Assembly (NCBI GenBank): GCA_045649105.1
Contig: JAZRPG010000041.1
Location: 1-64,000 of the forward strand
Reading direction: 5' to 3'
Length of the DNA stretch: 64,000 bases
Source: JAZRPG01 sp045649105
GTDB lineage: Bacteria > Bacillota > Clostridia > Oscillospirales > JAAYXM01
In this document: in pieces, positions 58,346 through 64,000 of the stretch
Numbering within the stretch: the first letter of the stretch is position 1
How the letters are laid out: every line of letters begins with the position of its first letter
Program-made: the position numbers and the translations under genes
The notes under the pieces: model-generated
Told to the model about the DNA's origin: nothing
Database searches by the model: none
What the model saw: the letters and a program-made list of their open reading frames with translations, nothing else

Positions 58346-60646
58346 ATGGATTACAGTTTGAAAGAGGTAGCAGGCAGAATCAAGGGTCTGCGCGAAGCAA
58401 AAGGATACACACAGGAAGAGCTTGCAAGGCTTTGCGGTGTATCGGCAGAAGACTATAAAGTCCTGGAAAACGGTGAAAAGGATTTCAGCTTCACATTTAT
58501 TTACAAGTGCGCAAAAGCTTGCGGTGTTGAGGTTGTAGATTTGCTCGAAGGAACAAGCACAACTCTTACTTCTTTCGCCATCACAAGAAAAGGCGAAGGT
58601 CTTAAAATCGTTAAAAAGCACGGTGTGGAATACAACAACCTTGCCCCTAAGTTCAGAGAAAAGCTTGCCGAACCTTTCCTCGTTAAATTTCCGTACATTG
58701 AGGAGGAGCAGAACACTCCGATTCAGTTAAATTCACATAACGGTCAGGAATTTGATGTTATTGTCAAAGGTTCGCTCAAGGTTCAGGTCGGAAATCATGT
58801 GGATATACTCCGCGAGGGTGATTCCATTTTCTATAACAGCCTTATTCCCCACGGTATGGTCGCAGCAAGCGAGGGCGGCTGCGAATTTCATGCGGTAGTA
58901 CTCAATCCGCAGGACGGCAAAGTCAGCGAAGAATATCCCGAAGCTCCGATGATTGCTGCAAAGGCAGCTGCCAAAAAGAAAAAGACAGAAACAGTTGCAG
59001 ATAAGTTCATCGAATCATCTTATGATGAAAACGGTGTGTTCAGCGGTATCAAATTCAAGAATGCAGATTCATTTAACTTTGCTTATGACTGCGTTGATGC
59101 CATTGCCGAAAAGAATCCCGAAAAACTCGCCATGATGTGGGTGGCAAACGACAAGACGGACAGACGCTTTACATTTTCCGATATGAAAAAATATTCTGCA
59201 AAAACCGCAAACTACTTTGAATCACTCGGCATCAAAAAAGGCGACACGGTAATGCTCGTATTAAAAAGACATTATCAGTTCTGGTTCTGTATGCTTGCAC
59301 TTCACAAAATCGGTGCTATCGCAATCCCTGCAACAAATCAGCTTGTAGAGCACGACTTTGATTACAGATACAAGGCAGCAAAAGTAAAAGCAGTTGTATG
59401 TACCGCAGATGGTGATGTATCACTTGAGGCAGAAAAAGCAGCTGCAAATTATCCCGGCATGGTAAAAGTATTGGTTGGCGGAAATAAAGAAGGCTGGCAC
59501 GATTTCAATGTTGAAATGGAACGCTTCAGTACACACTTTGACCGCACGGAAAACACACCTTGCGGAAACGACCCGATGCTTATGCTCTTTACATCGGGCA
59601 CTACAGGCTATCCGAGAATCGCAACACATTCATACAAATACGCACTCGGTCATTATCCTACAGCGAAGCATTGGCATAATGTAAATCCTGACGGACTCCA
59701 CTTCACAATCTCCGATACAGGCTGGGGTAAAGCACTTTGGGGTAAGCTTTACGGACAGTGGCTATGCGAAGCGGCACAGTTTACCTATGATTTTGACAGA
59801 TTCCATTCGGAAGATATTTTGCCGATGTTTGCGAAATACAACATCACAACCTTCTGTGCACCGCCTACAATGTACCGTTTCTTTATTAAAGAGGATTTGT
59901 CAAAGTATGACCTTTCTTCTATCGAGTATGCGACAACCGCAGGCGAAGCATTAAACCCCGAAGTATTCAATCAGTTTAAGAAAGCAACGGGTCTTACAAT
60001 TATGGAAGGCTTCGGCCAGACAGAAACAACCCTTTCCATCGCAAACTTTGTCGGCTCAACACCGAAAATCGGTTCCATGGGCAGACCTTCTCCGCTTTAT
60101 GATGTAGTCGTTCTCGACCCTGACGGCAACGAATGCAAAACGGGCGATACAGGCGAAATCTGTATCAGAGTGAAAGATGATATCCCTTGCGGGCTCTTTA
60201 TCGGCTATTATCTTGACGAAGAAAAGACAAATGAGGTATGGCATGACGGATACTATCATACAGGCGACCAGGCAACAATGGACGAAGACGGATACCTTTG
60301 GTATGTCGGCCGTATAGATGATGTTATCAAATCGTCAGGCTACCGCATCGGGCCTTTTGAAATCGAGAGCGTTATCATGGAGCTTCCCTATGTTCTTGAA
60401 TGCGCAATCACACCCGTTCCCGATGAAGTTCGCGGTCAGATTGTAAAGGCTACCATCGTGCTCGTCAAAGGACATAACGGCACGGATGAACTCAAGAAAG
60501 AGATTCAGGAATATGTCAAAACACACACCGCGCCGTACAAATATCCTCGAATCGTTGAATTTGTCGATGAGCTTCCAAAAACAATCAGCGGTAAGGTAAG
60601 GCGTGTTGAAATCCGTAAAAATGATATGAATAAAATGCAAAAATAA
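58346..60646 (+). CDS. HTH-cupin-acyl-CoA ligase fusion protein
   Basis: A 766-residue protein in one continuous frame. Residues 8-68 are an XRE-type helix-turn-helix ('GRIKGLREAKGYTQEELARL'). Residues 125-190 form a cupin barrel ('GQEFDVIVKGSLKVQVGNHV', 'LREGDSIFYNSLIPHGMVAA'). A Lys/Ala linker follows. Residues 240-760 are an AMP-forming ligase: 'FTSGTTGYPR' (415-424), 'EGFGQTETT', 'YHTGDQATMDEDGYLWYVGR' and the catalytic Lys750 in 'ISGKVRR'. It would activate a carboxylic acid as its CoA thioester. The substrate is unknown; the T-box suggests an amino acid-related acid. It has GGAAAGGAG upstream. Confidence 0.88.
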   Translation: MDYSLKEVAGRIKGLREAKGYTQEELARLCGVSAEDYKVLENGEKDFSFTFIYKCAKACGVEVVDLLEGTSTTLTSFAITRKGEGLKIVKKHGVEYNNLAPKFREKLAEPFLVKFPYIEEEQNTPIQLNSHNGQEFDVIVKGSLKVQVGNHVDILREGDSIFYNSLIPHGMVAASEGGCEFHAVVLNPQDGKVSEEYPEAPMIAAKAAAKKKKTETVADKFIESSYDENGVFSGIKFKNADSFNFAYDCVDAIAEKNPEKLAMMWVANDKTDRRFTFSDMKKYSAKTANYFESLGIKKGDTVMLVLKRHYQFWFCMLALHKIGAIAIPATNQLVEHDFDYRYKAAKVKAVVCTADGDVSLEAEKAAANYPGMVKVLVGGNKEGWHDFNVEMERFSTHFDRTENTPCGNDPMLMLFTSGTTGYPRIATHSYKYALGHYPTAKHWHNVNPDGLHFTISDTGWGKALWGKLYGQWLCEAAQFTYDFDRFHSEDILPMFAKYNITTFCAPPTMYRFFIKEDLSKYDLSSIEYATTAGEALNPEVFNQFKKATGLTIMEGFGQTETTLSIANFVGSTPKIGSMGRPSPLYDVVVLDPDGNECKTGDTGEICIRVKDDIPCGLFIGYYLDEEKTNEVWHDGYYHTGDQATMDEDGYLWYVGRIDDVIKSSGYRIGPFEIESVIMELPYVLECAITPVPDEVRGQIVKATIVLVKGHNGTDELKKEIQEYVKTHTAPYKYPRIVEFVDELPKTISGKVRRVEIRKNDMNKMQK

Positions 60647-60650
60647 TAAT

Positions 60651-60712
60651 ATTGCCACTGTCCTGAAGTAATTATGAAAATAATTACTGTCAGACAGTGG
60701 CAATTAATTTTC
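60651..60712 (+). terminator. Intrinsic terminator of the ligase gene
   Basis: ATTGCCACTGTC and GACAGTGGCAAT form a 12-base-pair stem, with an inner GTAATTAT/ATAATTAC helix, followed by TAATTTTC. It also lies downstream of the convergent membrane-protein gene. Confidence 0.8.
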
Positions 60713-60739
60713 TGTAACCGGATTTTAAAATTTTTAGTG

Positions 60740-61486
60740 TTAATGCATACTCAATTTTCTGCAATACTGTGTACAGAGCTTGTCGGTACACTCGGAGCAT
60801 CTGAGCGCCATATTGCTGTTTTCCCAGAATCTTTCGGGATATGTAAACACACACACTTCCCATACAAGCCATATAAGGAATGAAAATATAACGAGCGACC
60901 ATGAATAAAAACTGTTTACCGTTATAATCGGCAGAAACATCATCAGGTGGTCCCAATTAAATATTCTGCAGGTAGTGCAGCATTTGTTTTTCATTATGAG
61001 CCTGAACGGGCACCAAACAAGGACACATATCAAATCGCACACATAAAAGAATGTGGATATAAGTATCATCATGCCCGTATCTATAATTACCGTCATATGC
61101 AATATACTGATTACAACTGTAAGCAGAATCCATATTATCATAACTTTGTATGCCGCTGCTGTTGTATCTTTGATATATTTTTTCAAATTTTCATAATTAA
61201 TTTTCTCTTTTATGGGTCTGAACAGTGACTCAAAAACCTTCTGTGACCCTATGGAGATGTGTGCTTTGACGGGAATAAGTTGCAAAAACATATCCCATAT
61301 CCAGATTGCCCATAAAATATGGAGAGGAGAAAATTCATTAAAAAAATTCCACCCGTCTGCTGTATTGAATCTTTCATTGTCAAAAATGTATATCAAAACC
61401 GCAATGAGAAATATGGCTATTCTGCCTGCCAATCTAAAAAAATAAATCCCTCTTGTTTTTGACATATGCGTGTTTTTTTGTTGCAT
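60740..61486 (-). CDS. Cysteine-rich integral membrane protein, unknown function
   Basis: I do not recognise this 248-residue protein. It has about five hydrophobic spans: about 16-35, 55-72, 113-135, 137-160 and 183-212. After the fourth span comes a cluster of cysteines (C169, C170 and C173 in 'KNKCCTTCRIFNWDHLM'), and the tail has 'LRCSECTDKLCTQYCRKL' (C230, C233, C238, C242). Both lie on what is probably the same side of the membrane and could bind zinc or an Fe-S cluster. Codon use is AT-rich. The ATG has AGAGGA ten bases upstream. Confidence 0.65.
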   Translation of the reverse strand: MQQKNTHMSKTRGIYFFRLAGRIAIFLIAVLIYIFDNERFNTADGWNFFNEFSPLHILWAIWIWDMFLQLIPVKAHISIGSQKVFESLFRPIKEKINYENLKKYIKDTTAAAYKVMIIWILLTVVISILHMTVIIDTGMMILISTFFYVCDLICVLVWCPFRLIMKNKCCTTCRIFNWDHLMMFLPIITVNSFYSWSLVIFSFLIWLVWEVCVFTYPERFWENSNMALRCSECTDKLCTQYCRKLSMH

Positions 61487-61566
61487 CTGATGATATCCTC
61501 TTAAATTGCTTATCTTTATTTTTGTATATCATATCATAAAAGTTATCACAATTCAACTAACTTGAT

Positions 61567-61604
61567 AAAAAAGACATTTTTCCTTTAAGGAAAAATGTCT
61601 TTTT

Positions 61605-61605
<1 letters not shown>
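61567..61605 (-). terminator. Terminator of the tRNA-Pro transcript
   Basis: AGACATTTTTCC and GGAAAAATGTCT pair around a short TTTAA loop, with T-runs on both sides. It begins directly after the tRNA CCA end on the minus strand. Confidence 0.88.
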
Positions 61606-61681
<76 letters not shown>

Positions 61682-61711
61682 ATATTAAGTCTCTCTTTAA
61701 TAAATTCCCCC

Positions 61712-61776
61712 GACTGCGGAGAAAATGTACCTGTTGACGATTTGATGCCTGTTTTGATTTTCCGTACTCCGCAACG
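61712..61776 (-). ncRNA. Structured leader between promoter and tRNA-Pro
   Basis: On the minus strand GCGGAG-(TACG)-GAAAAT (61757-61772) pairs with ATTTTCTCCGC (61716-61726), a 12-base-pair stem with a four-base bulge and a loop of about 30 bases. It lies inside the 120-base transcribed leader of tRNA-Pro. It may be a precursor element removed during tRNA maturation, or a small RNA. I cannot assign it to a known family. Confidence 0.4.
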
Positions 61777-61808
61777 CCGAGACACAACCTGCTTTCGACA
61801 ACTATTTT

Positions 61809-61837
61809 AGTATACAGATATACTCGCAATTTGTCAA
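61809..61837 (-). promoter_or_regulatory. Promoter of tRNA-Pro
   Basis: On the minus strand TTGACA (61832-61837), 17 bases, TATACT (61809-61814). The 472-base stretch between the membrane-protein gene and the SASP gene holds this promoter, the structured leader, the tRNA and its terminator. Confidence 0.82.
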
Positions 61838-61958
61838 GTTTTTTTTATTATTTTTTCTTTTAAAAATTGAATATTATGCCATGAAGAAATTACAACTAAT
61901 AATAAGCTGCAAGCAGGTCAAAATACTAATGAAAACAAAACCGAGGAGGTGAAATGCA

Positions 61959-62141
61959 ATGGCAATAGTTCCTAACGCACAGGAGGCTCTTGATAAGTTC
62001 AAGATGGAGGCTGCGTCCGAAGTTGGCGTAAACCTCAAGCAGGGTTATAACGGAGACCTTACTTCCCGTCAGGCTGGTTCTATAGGCGGTCAGATGGTTA
62101 AGAAGATGATCATGTCCTATGAGCAGAATTTAAGCAAGTAA
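61959..62141 (+). CDS. Small acid-soluble spore protein, alpha/beta type
   Basis: A 60-residue SASP that coats and protects DNA in the dormant spore. 'LDKFKMEAASEVGV' contains the site cut by the GPR protease (after the Glu in MEAASE), and 'LTSRQAGSIGGQMVKKMI' is the conserved DNA-binding region. A GAGGAGGTGAAA site precedes the ATG. Upstream, GAATA near 61868 could be a sigma-G -35, but the -10 is not convincing. A strong terminator follows. Confidence 0.95.
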   Translation: MAIVPNAQEALDKFKMEAASEVGVNLKQGYNGDLTSRQAGSIGGQMVKKMIMSYEQNLSK

Positions 62142-62156
62142 CTTAAACGATAAATA

Positions 62157-62206
62157 AGGCTGCTGCTTTTCGATTTTTTAAAAAATCGTTTTGCAGCAGC
62201 CTTAAA
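62157..62206. terminator. Bidirectional terminator after the SASP gene
   Basis: AAGGCTGCTGC and GCAGCAGCCTT form an 11-base-pair stem, with an inner CGATTTTTT/AAAAAATCG stem. It separates the convergent SASP and O-antigen-ligase-like genes. Confidence 0.8.
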
Positions 62207-62215
62207 TTCTGTATT

Positions 62216-63799
62216 CTACTCTGCCCTTTTCTTATGTGACCTTCTCCTTATAAAACCAATAAACATCACAGCGGCAGCAAGACCCCAGAAGTATGCATTC
62301 ATATACGGAACTTCGAAAATATTTTCAAAAAACGAGTGTGAGAGAACTCCGATTCCGCCTGACACAATCCCGCTCGAAAGATATGACATTCTGTCTTTCC
62401 GCGTTCTGAAAATGCTCCTGCACGACCAGAGAAGATTCTTAAGGAGCAACCACACATACGACACAAGACCCACAAGCCCCATCTCCGTCAGCGTCTTGAG
62501 ATAGTAGTTATCCATATAATAATAGACAAGGCTGTCTATCTCCTGATTCTGCATTGCAATCGCGCCGCCGTATCTTCCAAGGCCAAAACCGAATATCTTA
62601 TTCTGCCGCCACAGCGAAAGGCCTATTTGCCAGCGCTCGCCGCGGCCGCCCGTAGCATTTGCCGCAGCAAAATCAGATGTGAATAAGAAAGCAATTCTGT
62701 TTGAAATTTCCGGCACGCTGATAATTATCGCCCCTATTCCGATTGCACCAAACAGAAGAAGCTTCCTGTCCACCAGCAGCGCAAAAACAAATACAGCTAC
62801 CGTAAGCCCGAACCATGCTCCTCTTGAAAATGTGAACAGCGTTGCAAGGCATATAATGCCCGTGCAACCCCACATGGCACATTTTACCCAAAGCTTTTTT
62901 GCGTAATATGCACATGCCGCAAGCATCGGCGCCGTCATGACCATAAGCGCGCCCATTACATTCGGACTTCCCGTAATTGAGTATACACGCGTACGCACAC
63001 CTGCCTCTGCCTTTGCTACCCACTGCTCAGGCATAGGCGCATTCGTTATATACTGATAAATACCGTGCAGAGCAACAACGGTCGCCATAGCACAAATCGT
63101 AAAATACAGCACGCGAAGGTCAGAATCGCTCTCAATAAGCCTCGTGAGCACAAAAAACCAAAGCATAAACTGGCAAACAGCACGGTATCCGCCTATAGCG
63201 ACACCAAGCTTTGGCGAAACGACAGCCAGCACAAGAAGCGAAGCCGACATAAAGAAAATGAGCGGTGCATCAATCGGCGTAACACGCGGCTTAATTGCCT
63301 TCTCCGCCGTGCATAGTCTGAAAAAGATATACATTACACAAACAAGCATGAACCCTTCGTCCCAGACAGAGGACAGAAAATCGATGCCGAGCACATTGCG
63401 GATAAATACATCAGCGGGAAGATACAGCGCAAAAACCATAAGCAATATACCACGCAAGCCAAGCCGCTTTACAGCGTTCAAAGCAACACTGTGTGATACG
63501 CTCTCCGACGAAGAAATCCTGCGCGCAACGCGCATTATAACGCTTCCCTCCGCCACTTGCCGAAGCACATTTCCTATCCTTGCAAGCGCGTTATTAACTC
63601 CTAAAAGCAGCGCATAAAGCTTTGAATACACAGTCTTCGGCGCCGCAGAAAAAAACGCAACAAAAAGGCGGAGCGTAGCCGAGTCTTTAAACTTACGCCC
63701 GAGAAGTGCAGAAAGTTTGCCCGGAATGCTGTACGGGTATGCCCGTTTTATGGCTCCGCAAAACTTTGCAATCGCACAGCCTCTTATAATTTTATCCAT
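62216..63799 (-). CDS. O-antigen ligase-like membrane protein
   Basis: A 527-residue protein with about 120 mostly soluble or amphipathic residues, then roughly 11-12 membrane spans. The Wzy_C/O-antigen-ligase pattern is seen in 'LFTFSRGAWFGLTVAVFVFA' and the extracytoplasmic 'GFGLGRYGGAIAM' with 'YYYMDNYYLKTLTEMGLVGL'. Such proteins polymerise or attach surface glycans in Gram-positives. The ATG at 63799 with GGTGGAG is chosen over an in-frame start nine codons earlier. It overlaps the upstream partial gene by 8 bases. Confidence 0.8.
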   Translation of the reverse strand: MDKIIRGCAIAKFCGAIKRAYPYSIPGKLSALLGRKFKDSATLRLFVAFFSAAPKTVYSKLYALLLGVNNALARIGNVLRQVAEGSVIMRVARRISSSESVSHSVALNAVKRLGLRGILLMVFALYLPADVFIRNVLGIDFLSSVWDEGFMLVCVMYIFFRLCTAEKAIKPRVTPIDAPLIFFMSASLLVLAVVSPKLGVAIGGYRAVCQFMLWFFVLTRLIESDSDLRVLYFTICAMATVVALHGIYQYITNAPMPEQWVAKAEAGVRTRVYSITGSPNVMGALMVMTAPMLAACAYYAKKLWVKCAMWGCTGIICLATLFTFSRGAWFGLTVAVFVFALLVDRKLLLFGAIGIGAIIISVPEISNRIAFLFTSDFAAANATGGRGERWQIGLSLWRQNKIFGFGLGRYGGAIAMQNQEIDSLVYYYMDNYYLKTLTEMGLVGLVSYVWLLLKNLLWSCRSIFRTRKDRMSYLSSGIVSGGIGVLSHSFFENIFEVPYMNAYFWGLAAAVMFIGFIRRRSHKKRAE

Positions 63800-64000
63800 C
63801 AAACTCCACCGTCTCAATAATTGCATTAAGCTCTACAGTCTGCGTTTTAAATATAAAGCCGCGACCTATCCTTACTTCCTGATTGCCTATTTTAAGCGCA
63901 GGGTCAGTTTTAGAAGCCTTCCCCTTCACTGTGATGAGCAGGTCCCTTTTTTGCGGGTCGTTTGCCGTGCGATACTCACCGTCCGCAGTCGAAGCGGCAG
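63792..64000 (-). CDS. Partial gene, DUF4330-like C-terminus
   Basis: The last 69 codons of a gene whose start lies beyond the window. The readable end contains 'LLITVKGKASKTDPALKIGN' and 'QEVRIGRGFIFKTQTVELNA', stopping at TAA (63792-63794). This resembles the C-terminal repeat of DUF4330 proteins, which are often encoded beside O-antigen-ligase-like genes in Clostridia. The match is from memory of the family pattern and should be treated as tentative. Function unknown. Confidence 0.5.
   Translation of the reverse strand, partial: AASTADGEYRTANDPQKRDLLITVKGKASKTDPALKIGNQEVRIGRGFIFKTQTVELNAIIETVEFDG

Overview
The window comes from the chromosome of a low-to-mid GC, spore-forming Gram-positive anaerobe of the class Clostridia (Bacillota). 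Sporulation genes (sigH, yabP, yabQ, spoVB-like, an alpha/beta SASP), a T-box leader, an N-terminally extended L27 with its Prp protease, HemZ, and an adenosylcobalamin-type ribonucleotide reductase all point that way. No genus can be named from the sequence alone. I see no prophage, insertion sequence, CRISPR array or rRNA.

Layout. 1-5.5 kb: the promoter-proximal part of the S10 ribosomal operon on the minus strand (rpsJ to rpsQ, which runs off the edge), with a promoter and an attenuator-like hairpin in the rpsJ leader. 5.6-6.8 kb: a lone glycerol-1-phosphate dehydrogenase homologue on the plus strand. 6.8-11.8 kb: two linked radical-SAM-associated genes, then rplU-prp-rpmA-obgE. 11.9-19.5 kb: zinc ribbon, sigH, ruvCAB, YgiQ-type radical SAM, ftsK/spoIIIE. 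19.6-27.5 kb: M20 amidohydrolase, then the mazG-hup-rqcP-yabP-yabQ-divIC-yabR block, a SpoVB-like flippase, an MtaD-like deaminase and a small zinc-ribbon protein. 27.6-35.4 kb: recJ-relA-dtd-MBL-hemZ-kinase operon. 35.5-48.7 kb: housekeeping genes on both strands (yihY, acpP, cysteine desulfurase, purA, nrdJ, UDP-ManNAc dehydrogenase, HIT, alaS, an odd lipoprotein, fumC). 48.8-49.7 kb: a DMT transporter.

49.9-60.7 kb is the most interesting part. A seven-gene operon for chorismate, phenylalanine and tyrosine (DAHP synthase, tyrA, aroB, aroA, aroC, pheA, and an aroE-aroK fusion) is preceded by a consensus promoter, a 27-codon leader peptide with five Phe codons and one Tyr codon, and mutually exclusive antiterminator and terminator arms. 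This is the layout of a ribosome-mediated attenuator, which is unusual for aromatic genes in this phylum. Next comes a T-box leader whose specifier reads as AUC (Ile). It controls a single protein that fuses an HTH domain, a cupin and an acyl-CoA ligase. A plausible reading is that aromatic, and perhaps branched-chain, amino acid supply is adjusted here by two different RNA sensors. The segment is visibly richer in AT and AGA codons than its flanks and ends near a tRNA-Pro gene, so horizontal acquisition is possible.

60.7-64 kb: a cysteine-rich membrane protein of unknown function, tRNA-Pro(CGG) with a structured leader, a SASP gene, an O-antigen-ligase-like protein and a partial gene resembling DUF4330.
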